DNA of 64,000 nucleotides from Agromyces allii (lineage in GTDB: Bacteria; Actinomycetota; Actinomycetes; Actinomycetales; Microbacteriaceae). The DNA is taken from positions 1 through 64,000 of the forward strand of contig NZ_WBIN01000014.1 of the NCBI RefSeq assembly GCF_009749385.1, written 5' to 3'. Position numbers and translations under genes: made by a program. Shown in pieces: positions 17,548 to 26,606 of the stretch (position 1 is the stretch's first letter; the number at the start of each line of letters is the position of its first letter). The notes beneath the pieces are model-generated. The model saw only the letters and a program-made list of their open reading frames with translations. It did not search any database and was not told the origin of the DNA.

Positions 17548-19653
17548 ACAAATGAGGCGGATTCACCGCCACCAGAACTGAAATCGCCGAAGCACTGGAT
17601 CATCGGCGACCCGCTGCCGACCGAGAAGCTCGAGGGGCAGCTCCTTCCGAAGCACCTGGCGCTGCCGATCTTCGCGAGCGACCCGCTGAGCTCCGTGGCG
17701 TACGCGCCGCAGGAACTGCTCATGATCCTCACGGTCGGCGGGCTCGCGTTCCTGAGCTTCGCGCCGTGGGTCGCCGTCGCCGTGGTCGTGCTGCTCGTGA
17801 CGGTCGTCGCGTCGTACCGGCAGCTGATCCGCGCGTACCCTTCGGGCGGCGGCGACTACGAGGTCGCGCACCGCAACCTGGGCGAGAAGGCGGGCCTCGT
17901 CGTGGCCTCCGCGCTGCTCGTCGACTACGTCATGACGGTCGTCGTGTCGGTCGCCTCGGGCGTCGACAACATCATCTCGGCGATCCCCGAGCTCGACCCG
18001 TTCCGCGTCGAGCTCGCGGTGATCTTCGTCATCATCCTGGCGGCGGTCAACCTCCGCGGCGTGAGCGAGTCGTCGAAGGCGTTCGCCGTGCCGACCTACC
18101 TCTTCATCGGCAGCGTCTTCGTCATGATCGTGGTGGGCCTGACCCGCACGGTGATGGGCAACCCACCGGTCGCATCGTCGGCGCACTTCCAGGTCGACGC
18201 CGAGTCGCTGACCCAGGCCGGCGTCATCCTGCTGCTCCTGCGTTCCTTCGCGAGCGGATGCTCCGCCCTCACGGGCGTCGAGGCCATCGCGAACGGCGTG
18301 CCCGCGTTCCGTCGCCCCAAGGTGCGCAACGCGCAGCGCACGCTCGTGCTCATGGGCGGCATCGCGATCGTGCTGTTCGCCGGGCTCACGGCGCTCGCGC
18401 TCATCTCGCAGGTGCACTACGCCGAGGATCCATGCCACCTCATCGGCTGGGCCGAGTGCGCGACGGAACCTCAGCAGAGCCTCATGGCCCAGGTCGCCGG
18501 CGCGACGTTCGGCGACTCGAGCGTCTTCTTCTACCTGATCCAGGCCACCACGGCGCTCGTGCTCCTGCTGGCCGCGAACACGGCGTTCAACGGGTTCCCG
18601 CTGCTCGGCTCCGTGCTCGCGCGCGACGGCTACGCGCCCAAGTCGCTCTCGACGCGCGGCGACCGCCTGATCTACTCGAACGGCGTGCTCATTCTCGCGC
18701 TCGCGGCATCCGTGATCCTCGTGGTCTTCCAGGCGAACCTGACGGTGCTCATCCAGCTGTACATCATCGGCGTGTTCGTCTCGTTCACGCTCGGGCAGAC
18801 CGGCATGGTGCGGCACTGGCTGCGCGAGCTCTCGAAGAACCGGCACCCCACGTCGAAGTCGGCCGCGGCTCGCCGTGCGCCTGACGACGACCGCGCCCTT
18901 TCGCGCTCGGCGATGCTGCGCGCGCTCGTGATCAACTCCATCGGCGCGGGCATGACCGCGGTCGTGCTCATCGTCGTGACCGTCACGAAGTTCACGCACG
19001 GCGCCTGGATCGTCTTCGTCATGATGCCGATCCTGTTCACGCTCATGGTCGGCGTGAACCGGTACTACCGCGATGTCGAACGCGAGATCGAGCCCGACCC
19101 GATCACCACGTTCGGCGCGACCGGCGACCACGCGATCGTGCTCGTGGGTCGCATGCAGAAGCCCGTGCTGAAGGCCCTCGACTACGCCATCGCGGCGCGC
19201 CACGACTCCCTCGAGGCGGTGCACGTCTCGCTCGACGAAGACGCGACGAAGCAACTGAAGAAGGACTGGGTCAAGCAGAACGTGCACGTGAAGCTGCGCA
19301 TCCTGTCGTCGCCGTACCGCGACCTCAGCCACCCGCTCATCCAGTACATCAAGCAGCGTCGCGAGGAGCACGGCTCCGAGGTCGTGACGGTCTACCTGCC
19401 GCAGTTCATCGTCGGCCACTGGTGGGAGAGCATCCTCCACAACCACAAGGCTCGCCGCATCAGCCAGAAGCTGTTGCTCGTGCACGGCGTCACCGTGACC
19501 CTCGTGCCGTGGCTGCTCGACTCGTCGGACCTCATCTACGGCCGACGCTCGCGCCCCCTGCCCGGCCAGGACCGCCGCGGCGAGCCCGTGCGTCCGCCGC
19601 GCCGCTCGACCGTCGACAGCGGCCCCTCGACGAAGCAGCAGCACAAGCCGTAG
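17545..19653 (+). CDS. APC-superfamily permease, KimA (YdaO)-like
   Basis: 702 aa. About twelve membrane helices between residues 55 and 525, starting with LALPIFASDPLSSVAYAPQE, the opening typical of the KimA/YdaO group, followed by a roughly 170-aa cytosolic C-terminal domain (contains ATGDHAIVLVGRMQKPVLKAL). KimA of Bacillus is a high-affinity K+/H+ symporter shut off by c-di-AMP through this domain; amino-acid transport is the alternative. GTG at 17545 is chosen because a consensus promoter ends 8 nt upstream. A basic, Pro-rich tail of about 30 residues is extra. A 17-bp hairpin terminator follows. Confidence 0.8.
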   Translation: MTNEADSPPPELKSPKHWIIGDPLPTEKLEGQLLPKHLALPIFASDPLSSVAYAPQELLMILTVGGLAFLSFAPWVAVAVVVLLVTVVASYRQLIRAYPSGGGDYEVAHRNLGEKAGLVVASALLVDYVMTVVVSVASGVDNIISAIPELDPFRVELAVIFVIILAAVNLRGVSESSKAFAVPTYLFIGSVFVMIVVGLTRTVMGNPPVASSAHFQVDAESLTQAGVILLLLRSFASGCSALTGVEAIANGVPAFRRPKVRNAQRTLVLMGGIAIVLFAGLTALALISQVHYAEDPCHLIGWAECATEPQQSLMAQVAGATFGDSSVFFYLIQATTALVLLLAANTAFNGFPLLGSVLARDGYAPKSLSTRGDRLIYSNGVLILALAASVILVVFQANLTVLIQLYIIGVFVSFTLGQTGMVRHWLRELSKNRHPTSKSAAARRAPDDDRALSRSAMLRALVINSIGAGMTAVVLIVVTVTKFTHGAWIVFVMMPILFTLMVGVNRYYRDVEREIEPDPITTFGATGDHAIVLVGRMQKPVLKALDYAIAARHDSLEAVHVSLDEDATKQLKKDWVKQNVHVKLRILSSPYRDLSHPLIQYIKQRREEHGSEVVTVYLPQFIVGHWWESILHNHKARRISQKLLLVHGVTVTLVPWLLDSSDLIYGRRSRPLPGQDRRGEPVRPPRRSTVDSGPSTKQQHKP

Positions 19654-19680
19654 GCGTCGACCCCGCACGCGGTGGTCGCG

Positions 19681-19717
19681 ATCGAGGCGAGCGGATGTCG
19701 CATCCGCTCGCCTCGAT
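19681..19717. terminator. Bidirectional hairpin terminator
   Basis: A perfect 17-bp inverted repeat (19681-19697 with 19701-19717), loop TCG, between the convergent APC permease and monooxygenase genes. The stem contains CGGATG/CATCCG, part of the window-wide over-represented word. There is no long T-run. Confidence 0.75.
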
Positions 19718-19736
19718 GCCGTTCGAGCCCGCTCGG

Positions 19737-20921
19737 CTAGAGCATCGCCATGATCTGGCGGGCGATCATGCGTCCGGCGCGGCTCGCGCCGATGGTCGAC
19801 GCCTGCGGGCCGTACCCGGCGAGGAAGATGCGCGGGTCGTTCCACGAGGCGCCCTGGCCGACGCTGATGCCGCCCGCCTTCTCGCGGAGCTTCAGCGGCG
19901 AGAGGTGGCGCAGCTCGGGCCGGAACCCCGTGGCCCAGATGATCGCGTCGGCGCGCACCTCGCTCGCGGGGTGGTCGTCGTCGCCCTCCCACACGACCCG
20001 GTCGGCGTCGATGCGATCGAACATGGATCGCGCGACGAGCAGGCCCCGCTCGATGCCCGCGGCGATGCGGCGGTTCTTCGGCACGCCCGTGCCGCTCACG
20101 ATCGAGGGCAGTGCGCGGCCGGAGCGGGCCGCCTCGTCTTGCTTGGCGACGGCGGCCGACGCGCCCTCGAGGTCGAGTTCTTGACGATCGAGCCAGTCGA
20201 TCGGCCGACGGGAGACCCACGTGAGCTCGGCGGCGATGCCCTCGAGCTCGAGCATGAAGCCGATCGCCGAGGTGCCGCCGCCGACCACGACGACGTGCTT
20301 GTCGCGGAAGTCCTCGGCGTCGGCGAAGTCGGACGTGTGCAGGTGCCGCCCCTGGAAGGCGGTCATGCCGGGGTAGTACGGCACGAACGGCGAACCCCAC
20401 GTGCCCGTGGCGTTCACGAGGAACTGGACCGCGAGCTCGTGACGCGGTGCCGCCTGCTCGGGCGGCTCCTGGAACGACTTGCGCATGCGCCCGAAGAAGC
20501 CGCGCGCGCGCTGCTCGTCGAGCGGCTGCGGGCTGAGGTCGTCGTAGCGGACGACGAGGTCGACGCCCTCGTTCGTGACCGAGCGCACGTCCATCGGGCG
20601 GCGCACCTGGAGGCCGAAGTGCTCCTCGAAGCGGCCGTAGTAGTCGGCGACGACCTCGCGTGCCGGAAGCGAGCGGTCGGCCGTGTCGAAGCTCAGGCCG
20701 AGGTCGGCCATGCCCGGCAGGTCGTTGACGCGATGCGCGGTGCCGAGCCGAAGCGACGACCATCGGTGCTGCCACGCGCCGCCGGGGCCGGGAGCCCGAT
20801 CGAGCATCACGAAGTCCTCGCCGGCGACCAGCTCGAAGCGGCGCAGGTAGTAGGCGACCGAGAGGCCCGCCTGCCCTGCGCCGATCACCGCGATCTTCAC
20901 GCGTTCAGGGCTCGACGTCAC
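19737..20921 (-). CDS. Flavin-dependent monooxygenase (FMO/CzcO-like)
   Basis: 394 aa. FAD-binding Rossmann motif near residue 12 (VIGAGQAGLSVAYYLRR) and a second, NADPH-type motif near 190 (VVVVGGGTSAIGF), then ATGFRPEL near 320, as in class B flavoprotein monooxygenases and the CzcO group. A 20-residue insertion (ARGFFGRMRKS region) interrupts the first half. GTG at 20921 has GGAG 5-8 nt upstream; a longer reading lacks a ribosome site. Substrate is unknown. It stands alone, convergent with the permease gene. Confidence 0.85.
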   Translation of the reverse strand: MTSSPERVKIAVIGAGQAGLSVAYYLRRFELVAGEDFVMLDRAPGPGGAWQHRWSSLRLGTAHRVNDLPGMADLGLSFDTADRSLPAREVVADYYGRFEEHFGLQVRRPMDVRSVTNEGVDLVVRYDDLSPQPLDEQRARGFFGRMRKSFQEPPEQAAPRHELAVQFLVNATGTWGSPFVPYYPGMTAFQGRHLHTSDFADAEDFRDKHVVVVGGGTSAIGFMLELEGIAAELTWVSRRPIDWLDRQELDLEGASAAVAKQDEAARSGRALPSIVSGTGVPKNRRIAAGIERGLLVARSMFDRIDADRVVWEGDDDHPASEVRADAIIWATGFRPELRHLSPLKLREKAGGISVGQGASWNDPRIFLAGYGPQASTIGASRAGRMIARQIMAML

Positions 20922-21104
20922 GTCTCCATCGAACCATGTCCAGCTGTGCGCATGCCCAATTCCGAGCGCACTTCGGCGCCTGTGCATGGCAACGTCTGAC
21001 TGCCTGACGGCGGTGCTAAACTGACGGCCGGACGAAATTCATACAAACCAGAAGCGCCGGGTGAAGAACATTCCACCTGGCCAGACGTCGTAAGGGGGTC
21101 ACGC

Positions 21105-21314
21105 ATGGGGCGCGGCCGTCAGAAAGCCAAGCACACCAAGGTCGCTCGGGAGCTGAAGTACTTCAGCCCGAACACCGACTACAACGCGCTTGAGCGCGAA
21201 CTCACGAGTTCGCATGACGAATATTCCGAAGAAGCTGCGAAGTGGGCGGAGTACGCCGACGACGAAGACGACAGCTACGTGACCGACGACGAACAGCACG
21301 AGCAGCGCGCCTAG
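21105..21314 (+). CDS. DUF3073-family small protein
   Basis: 69 aa, starting MGRGRQKAKHTKVARELKY, the invariant DUF3073 opening: a basic N-terminal half that could bind nucleic acid, then an acidic C-terminal half (YADDEDDSYVTDDEQ). AAGGGGG lies 10 nt before the ATG. The gene habitually neighbours purM in Actinobacteria, as it does here, separated only by the luciferase-like gene. Function unknown. Confidence 0.88.
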   Translation: MGRGRQKAKHTKVARELKYFSPNTDYNALERELTSSHDEYSEEAAKWAEYADDEDDSYVTDDEQHEQRA

Positions 21315-21319
21315 CCTGC

Positions 21320-22153
21320 TCAGCTGTCGGTGTGTGATTCCGCGAGTTCCGCGAGCCATGCCGCCGCGTGCTCGACGAACGACTCGAGTTCGGCGAGCGT
21401 CGACCCGGGCGTGATCGCGCGCAGCACGATCTCGTCGAGCGGCTCACTCGCCTGGGCGTACGCCGCGAGGCCGGACGCATCGTCGATCGTCGAGTCGATC
21501 GCCGGGAATCCGAGGCGGTCGAAGTTCGCCGAGTACGCCGGGAACGCGTCGTACTTCGCGGACTCCGCGACGAGCGTCGGCCTGGCCGCCTCGTCGACGA
21601 TCGTGCGCACGTAGAGCACCCCGCGCACCGATCGGCCGGCCGCATCGGCCGCGAGTTCGCGCATCGCGGTGGCCGCGGCATCCGGAGTCAGCCAGTTCAG
21701 CAGCACGCCGTCGGCCACCTCGGCCGCGAGCCGACGCATGCGCGGGCCGAGCGCGCCGACCACGATCGACGCGTCGGTGCGCTCGCGCAGCCCGGCGATC
21801 GCGTCGCGCACGGCTGCGAGCGGTGACGCCGCCCCGCCCGAGCCGATGCCGATCGACGTGCGCTCGATCGGGAGCCCGGCGAGGTCGAGCGAGTCGACCG
21901 GCCTGCGGTCGACGGGGATCACGCCGGTCGCGAGGCGCAGGGTCGAGGTGACGGATGCCGCGACGCGGAGCGCTGCGAGCGAGTCGCCGCCCGGTACGTC
22001 GTTGAGCCAGAGCGCGTCGAAGCCGAGGCGCTCGATGCGCGGCGCGAGGGCGAGCAGCGTCTCGGGCGAGGTCGTGCCCATGAGGCCGATGGAGACGGCC
22101 TGCGCGATGCGCGCCGGCGATACGTGCGCTGCCGGTGCGTTCGTCTGCGACAT
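21320..22153 (-). CDS. Luciferase-like (LLM) flavin/F420-type oxidoreductase
   Basis: 277 aa, shorter than most LLM enzymes (300-350). Features of the TIM-barrel LLM family: GFDALWLNDVPGGDS near 48, TSTLRLATGVIPV near 70, IGIGSGGAASPLAAVRDAI near 100, and VADGVLLNWLTP near 140. Cofactor (FMN or F420) cannot be decided. It starts 17 bp after purM on the same strand, so it is the second gene of a purM operon and may be expressed with purine synthesis, though no functional link is known. Its stop lies 6 bp from that of the convergent DUF3073 gene. Confidence 0.8.
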   Translation of the reverse strand: MSQTNAPAAHVSPARIAQAVSIGLMGTTSPETLLALAPRIERLGFDALWLNDVPGGDSLAALRVAASVTSTLRLATGVIPVDRRPVDSLDLAGLPIERTSIGIGSGGAASPLAAVRDAIAGLRERTDASIVVGALGPRMRRLAAEVADGVLLNWLTPDAAATAMRELAADAAGRSVRGVLYVRTIVDEAARPTLVAESAKYDAFPAYSANFDRLGFPAIDSTIDDASGLAAYAQASEPLDEIVLRAITPGSTLAELESFVEHAAAWLAELAESHTDS

Positions 22154-22170
22154 GCGTCGGAACCCGGAGG

Positions 22171-23277
22171 TCAGCTCGCGTAGCCGCCGACGAGGCGGAC
22201 CGCTCCGCCGTCGACGCCCTTGGCACCCTGCTCGAACCCGTCGAGGTCGCGTGCGCCGATCGTGACGGTGCCCGCCTGCCAGGACGGGAGCCCGAGCTGC
22301 TCGAGCGCCGCGATGACGTCGGCCGCGGCATCTGCCTCGACGACCGCGAAGAAGCCGATGCCGAGGTTCCAGGTGCCCTCGGAGCTCTCGAGGGTCGACC
22401 CCGCGAGCGCGCTCAGCGAACGGAAGACCGCGGCCGGCGACCAGGTCGACCGGTCGACCTCGACCCACGAGCCCACGGGCAGCACGCGCGCGAGGTTCGC
22501 GGCGATGCCGCCGCCAGTGACGTGCGAGAGCGAGTGCACGGCCGAGCCGAGTCGTTCGTCGGCGAGGAGCTCGACGAGCGGGCCGCTGTAGAGGCGGGTC
22601 GGCTCGAGGAGCGCCTCGCCCCACGTCGTGCCGAGATCGGCCGCGGTGTCGCCGTAGTGCAGACCGGCGTTCGCGAGGATGTGACGCACGAGCGAGAAGC
22701 CGTTGGAGTGCAGGCCGCTCGAGGAGATCGCGATGACCGCGTCGCCGTTCTGAACGCGCTCGGCGCCGAGCAGACGATCGGCCTCGACCACGCCGACGGC
22801 CGCGCCGGCCACGTCGTAGTCGTTCACGCCCATGAGCCCGGGGTGTTCGGCGGTCTCGCCGCCGACGAGGGCGGTGCCGGTCTCGGCGCACGCCTTCGCG
22901 ATGCCCGTGACGATCGAGGCGATGCGCTCGGGCACGACCTTGCCGCACGCGATGTAGTCGGTCATGAACAGCGGCTTCGCGCCCACCACGACGATGTCGT
23001 CGACGACCATGCCGACCAGGTCCTGACCGATGGTGTCGTGCTTGTCGAGCGCCTGCGCGATCGCGATCTTCGTGCCGACGCCGTCGGTGGAGGTCGCGAG
23101 CAGCGGCCGCTCGTACGCCTTCGCGAAGGACAGGTCGAAGAGCCCCGCGAAGCCGCCGACGCCGCCGAGCACGTTTGGACCGTGCGTCGCGGCCACGGAG
23201 GCCTTCATGAGTTCGACGGCGAGGTCGCCTGCTGCGGTGTCGACTCCGGCAGCGGCGTAGGACGAGTTCGCGCTCAC
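22171..23277 (-). CDS. purM: Phosphoribosylformylglycinamidine cyclo-ligase
   Basis: 368 aa. Closes the imidazole ring in step 5 of purine synthesis (FGAM + ATP to AIR). Signature residues: YAAAGVDTAAGD at the N-terminus, LLATSTDGVGTK near 60, DLVGMVVDDIVVVGAKPLF near 85, and GGETAEHPG near 140, which bind ATP and substrate. The start is GTG at 23277; TACCCT ends 6 nt before it, indicating a leaderless mRNA with nearly the same promoter-start sequence as apt (55769). It leads an operon with the LLM oxidoreductase. Confidence 0.97.
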   Translation of the reverse strand: MSANSSYAAAGVDTAAGDLAVELMKASVAATHGPNVLGGVGGFAGLFDLSFAKAYERPLLATSTDGVGTKIAIAQALDKHDTIGQDLVGMVVDDIVVVGAKPLFMTDYIACGKVVPERIASIVTGIAKACAETGTALVGGETAEHPGLMGVNDYDVAGAAVGVVEADRLLGAERVQNGDAVIAISSSGLHSNGFSLVRHILANAGLHYGDTAADLGTTWGEALLEPTRLYSGPLVELLADERLGSAVHSLSHVTGGGIAANLARVLPVGSWVEVDRSTWSPAAVFRSLSALAGSTLESSEGTWNLGIGFFAVVEADAAADVIAALEQLGLPSWQAGTVTIGARDLDGFEQGAKGVDGGAVRLVGGYAS

Positions 23278-23365
23278 CCGTCAAGGGTACCCGGCGCACG
23301 GCGCGCCGAAACCCGCCCGTCCCGGCATCCCGGCCGCGGGCCGTGCCCGAGCGTAGAATCCGGGC

Positions 23366-23974
23366 ATGCACGAGGGCACACCGTCGTGGGTGATCCGAGA
23401 GAACGCGAGTCGGCCTGTGCTGATCGCGCTGTACCTCCGCGCGGCCCTCGGGGTCGCCTCCCCGGTCGAGTTGCCGCGCGTGCGCGACGTCGGCAAGGTC
23501 GGCGCGACGCTCGCCATCGACCAGCACGACCTGCTCGAGGCGCAGTGGCGCGACTGGTGGGCCATGACCGTCGAGCCCGAGGCGCATCCGTCGCCCGTGC
23601 CGCTGCAGCTCGTCGAGGCGTACGAGACCGAGATCGCGCTGCCCGTCTCGGGCGCCGAGGTGCTGCTCGCCGCGGTCGTGCCCCACGCCGAGGCCGCGCG
23701 CGCCTGGGCCGAGTGGACGCAGGACGCCTACCGCTCGGCATCCAGCGCGCGCCACGGGGACTCGTATCGCGCCTACGCCGGCACGATCGCCGAGCACGAG
23801 CGCGAGGTCGGGCGACGGGCCCACTCGTTCGAGTTGAACGTCGAGGTGCTGCCGCTCGCGACATCCGGCGTCTGGTGGATCGGCGAGAAGACCGTCGCGG
23901 TCACCGATTCGCTGCGATCGGACGCCTCGGCGTTCGACGATGCGATCCATCCGATCATCGCGGAGCTGGCGTAG
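23366..23974 (+). CDS. Conserved actinobacterial protein of unknown function
   Basis: 202 aa, not recognised. No signal peptide or membrane helix. It has a mixed alpha/beta composition with several Trp residues (EAQWRDWWAM, GVWWIGEKTV) and an Ala/Glu-rich helix in the middle. TAGAAT lies 6 nt upstream of the ATG at 23366, so the gene is probably leaderless. It is divergent from purM, 88 bp apart. Confidence 0.75.
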   Translation: MHEGTPSWVIRENASRPVLIALYLRAALGVASPVELPRVRDVGKVGATLAIDQHDLLEAQWRDWWAMTVEPEAHPSPVPLQLVEAYETEIALPVSGAEVLLAAVVPHAEAARAWAEWTQDAYRSASSARHGDSYRAYAGTIAEHEREVGRRAHSFELNVEVLPLATSGVWWIGEKTVAVTDSLRSDASAFDDAIHPIIAELA

Positions 23975-23987
23975 GGGTTCCTTGGGC

Positions 23988-24027
23988 GCTGGTCTCGATA
24001 CGGCGCTGGCGCGCCTACTCGACCGGC
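23988..24027. repeat. REP-like palindromic element
   Basis: A third copy of the intergenic element: GCTGGTCTCGATACGGCGC, loop, GCGCCTACTCGACCGGC. It differs from the 13431 copy at two paired positions (GAG to GAT on one arm, CTC to TAC on the other), 14 bp after a stop codon. Confidence 0.8.
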
Positions 24028-24073
24028 GGGGACGGGTGGGTGGCTGGGCGGACGGCGTGCCAGACTCTGAGGC

Positions 24074-24508
24074 ATGAGCATCTGGTTCGGCGAGCCCTCG
24101 GTCGAGTGGGCGAACGCACGCTGCGAGGGCACCGCGATCCGGGCCCTCGGCATCGAGATGACCGAGGTCACCGACGAATCCCTGAAGGGTCGGATGCCGG
24201 TCGACGGCCGCACGCGTCAGCCCGGCGGAGTGCTGCACGGCGGGGCATCCGTGGCGCTGGCCGAGACGCTCGCGAGCTGGGGTGCGAGCTTCACGGTCGA
24301 CCCCGAGCAGTTCTACTGCGTCGGCATGGAGATCAACGCGAACCACGTGCGGCCGGTCGCCGACGGGTTCGTGCACGGCGAGGCTCGGCCGATCACGCGC
24401 GGCCGCACGACGCAGGTGTGGGACATCCGCATCACCGACGACAACGGCAAGCTCGTGTGCGTGTCGCGCTGCACGATGGCCGTGCTCGCGAAGCCCTCCG
24501 AGTACTGA
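24074..24508 (+). CDS. PaaI/YbgC-type hotdog-fold thioesterase
   Basis: 144 aa. The PaaI-like motif RQPGGVLHGGASVALAETLAS near residue 50 carries the hotdog HGG turn and catalytic acidic residue on the long helix, followed by INANHVRPVADGFVHGEARP. These enzymes cleave small acyl-CoA (menaquinone-type or phenylacetate-type). The substrate is not determined. CAGACT 7 nt before the ATG may be a weak leaderless -10 box. It runs convergent to the MocR gene. Confidence 0.88.
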   Translation: MSIWFGEPSVEWANARCEGTAIRALGIEMTEVTDESLKGRMPVDGRTRQPGGVLHGGASVALAETLASWGASFTVDPEQFYCVGMEINANHVRPVADGFVHGEARPITRGRTTQVWDIRITDDNGKLVCVSRCTMAVLAKPSEY

Positions 24509-24521
24509 CGCGTCGCGCGGC

Positions 24522-25931
24522 TCAGCGGGCCGCGTCGATCGCCGCGATGACGGCCGCGACGGCCTGCTCGAACCGCAGGTCGGGCGGCGCGCCGAACCCC
24601 ACGACCATCGTGGCCGGGCGGCTCGACGCCGTCGCCGCGTCGGCCGCGTACGCGGCGAGGCCGTCGAAGCGCAGGCCGCGTGCCGCTCCGGCGGCGACGA
24701 CGTCGGCCTCGCGAACGCCGTCGGGCAGTTCGAGCAGGCAGTGGATGCCGGCGGCGAGGCCGAGCACCCTCGCGTCGGGCGCTCCGTCGGCGAGCCTCGC
24801 CTCGAACCGCTCGCGGCGGGCCCGGTAGCGCGTGCGCAGGGTTCGCACGCTTCGGTCGTACCCGCCCGAGCCGATGAGCACCGCGAGTGCCGCCTGGCCG
24901 ATCGCGTCGGTGGCCGCGCCCGTTCGCCGGCGCGCCGCGAGCACCTCGTCGCGGAGCACGGGCGGCACGACGCCCCATCCGATGCCCACGGCCGGCGAGA
25001 GCGCCTTGCTCGCGGTGCCGCCGTAGACCGTGGCGTCGGGCGCGAGGGACTGGAACGCCCCGATCGAGCGCCCGTCGAAGCGGAACTCGCCGTCGTAGTC
25101 GTCCTCGATCACGATGCCGCCGGCGGTCATCGCCCACTCGGCCAGTGCGGTGCGGCGCGCCGAGGAGAGCGGCACGCCCGTCGGGAACTGGTGCGCGGGG
25201 GTCAGCAGCACGGCGTCGACGCCCGAGTCGTGGAGGCGCGCCACGTCGGCCCCCTCGGCGTCGACTGCGAGCGGCACGGGTTCGAGCCCGGCGGCCTGGA
25301 GCACCTCGCGGTGCGAGGCGTGCCCGTAGGCCTCGACCGCGATGCGGCGACCGCCGCGCGCTGCGATCGCGCGAGCGACGAGCCCGAGCAGTTCGCCGAA
25401 ACCGTGCGTCACGATGACGTCGTCGGCCTGCACGCGCACCCCCCTGGCCCGGGCGAGGTACTCGGCGAGTGCGGCGCGCAACGGCGCGACCCCTTCGGGC
25501 GGGCCGTATCCGAGCGAGGCGCTCGACGCCTCGGCGAGAGCCTGGCGCATCGCCGCCAGCCAGGCCGACCGGGGGAACGCGGAGGCGTCGGGCAGGCCCC
25601 CGCGGAGGTCGAGCTCGAACCGCGTGGACCGGTTGACGAGGGCCCCCGAGGATGCCGACGCGGAGGCGAGGCGCTCGCGCACCCTGGTGCCCGACCCGAC
25701 GCGCGCCTCGAGGCGCCCTTCGCCGAGCAGCCGCTCGTAGACCTCGACGACGCTGTTGCGCGCGATGCCGAGGTCTGCAGCGAGGGCGCGCGACGACGGC
25801 AGCCGGGTGCCCGCCCGGAGCGAGCCGTCGTCGATCGCGTCCCGCAGCGCGCGTTCGAGCGACTGCACCTTGTGCCGGGGGTCGAGCACGACGAGCAGAT
25901 CCAATCCTGAATTGGCCCAATCATCCGCCAT
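24522..25931 (-). CDS. MocR-type regulator (GntR plus aminotransferase-like domain)
   Basis: 469 aa. GntR winged helix at residues 20-85 (RAGTRLPSSRALAADLGIARN), then an aminotransferase-like domain with IEDDYDGEFRF near 250 and the PLP-lysine motif GGTASKALSPAVGIGW near 290. Divergent from an AhpD-like gene (47-bp gap), which it probably controls. TAACGT lies 8 nt before the ATG on the minus strand. The motif CCAATCCTGAATTGG (25901-25915) falls inside the first ten codons, so the operator and start region overlap. Confidence 0.88.
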   Translation of the reverse strand: MADDWANSGLDLLVVLDPRHKVQSLERALRDAIDDGSLRAGTRLPSSRALAADLGIARNSVVEVYERLLGEGRLEARVGSGTRVRERLASASASSGALVNRSTRFELDLRGGLPDASAFPRSAWLAAMRQALAEASSASLGYGPPEGVAPLRAALAEYLARARGVRVQADDVIVTHGFGELLGLVARAIAARGGRRIAVEAYGHASHREVLQAAGLEPVPLAVDAEGADVARLHDSGVDAVLLTPAHQFPTGVPLSSARRTALAEWAMTAGGIVIEDDYDGEFRFDGRSIGAFQSLAPDATVYGGTASKALSPAVGIGWGVVPPVLRDEVLAARRRTGAATDAIGQAALAVLIGSGGYDRSVRTLRTRYRARRERFEARLADGAPDARVLGLAAGIHCLLELPDGVREADVVAAGAARGLRFDGLAAYAADAATASSRPATMVVGFGAPPDLRFEQAVAAVIAAIDAAR

Positions 25932-25978
25932 GCGAATGGACGTTACCAGCGGCGGCCGCGCTCCGTAGCGTGAACCAC
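25901..25978. promoter_or_regulatory. Divergent mocR/ahpD-like control region
   Basis: Contains the minus -10 TAACGT (25940-25945) for mocR and the plus -10 TAGCGT (25966-25971) for the AhpD-like gene, only 20 bp apart, and CCAATCCTGAATTGG plus a further CCAATC at 25901-25922. The motif matches that of the other MocR locus at 12627-12642. Confidence 0.55.
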
Positions 25979-26464
25979 ATGACCACCACGACGACCATCA
26001 CCCCCGCCCGCCGCCTCGACTTCGAAGGCGTCGCCCCGGCCTTCACGCGCGCCGTCAGCGCACTCGACGACGCCGCCTCCGCCGAGGCCGACCGCGCCGG
26101 CATCGAGAAGGGACTCCGCGACCTCCTGAAGCTGCGGGCCTCGCAGCTCAACGGCTGCGCGTACTGCGTCGACCTGCACTCGCACGACGCCCGCGAGGCC
26201 GGCGAATCCGACCAGCGGATCTTCGCGGTCGCCGTCTGGCCCGAGGCGAACTTCTTCACGGCGCGCGAACGGGCCGCCCTCGCACTCACCGACTCGGTGA
26301 CCCGCCTCTCGGAGACGCACGTGCCCGAAGGCGTGTGGAACGAGGCATCCGCCCACTTCTCGGACGACGAGCTCGCCGCCCTGCTCGCGCTGCTCGTCTC
26401 GATCAACGCGTGGAACGAGATCTCGGTCGCGACGCGCGGATGGCGGGCCAAGACCCGCGGATGA
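25979..26464 (+). CDS. AhpD-like carboxymuconolactone decarboxylase-family protein
   Basis: 161 aa. The redox motif LNGCAYCVDLHSHDAREAG near residue 55 (CxxC followed by H) defines AhpD-type alkylhydroperoxidase proteins of the carboxymuconolactone decarboxylase family. ATG at 25979 lies 7 nt after TAGCGT, so it is probably leaderless. The divergent MocR regulator is the likely controller; this pairing recurs in Actinobacteria. Likely a peroxidase-type antioxidant; physiological reductant unknown. Confidence 0.88.
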   Translation: MTTTTTITPARRLDFEGVAPAFTRAVSALDDAASAEADRAGIEKGLRDLLKLRASQLNGCAYCVDLHSHDAREAGESDQRIFAVAVWPEANFFTARERAALALTDSVTRLSETHVPEGVWNEASAHFSDDELAALLALLVSINAWNEISVATRGWRAKTRG

Positions 26465-26606
26465 CGGCGGGCGAATCCGCGCGGATGAGGCGGGCGATGC
26501 TCAGCCGAGCACCAGCCCGCACTCAGTCGGCTCACCCGCGCACGTGTGGGAGGATTGTCCAGTCCGCTCGGACACCTTCCCCCACCTTCGAGGAGCCATT
26601 GCTCGC

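Noticed and set aside
26465-26606. Purine riboswitch or PurR-type box before purF and the other pur genes
   Set aside because: I found no riboswitch core or shared palindrome upstream of purF, purS or purL; the purM/apt similarity is explained by the -10 and start context.
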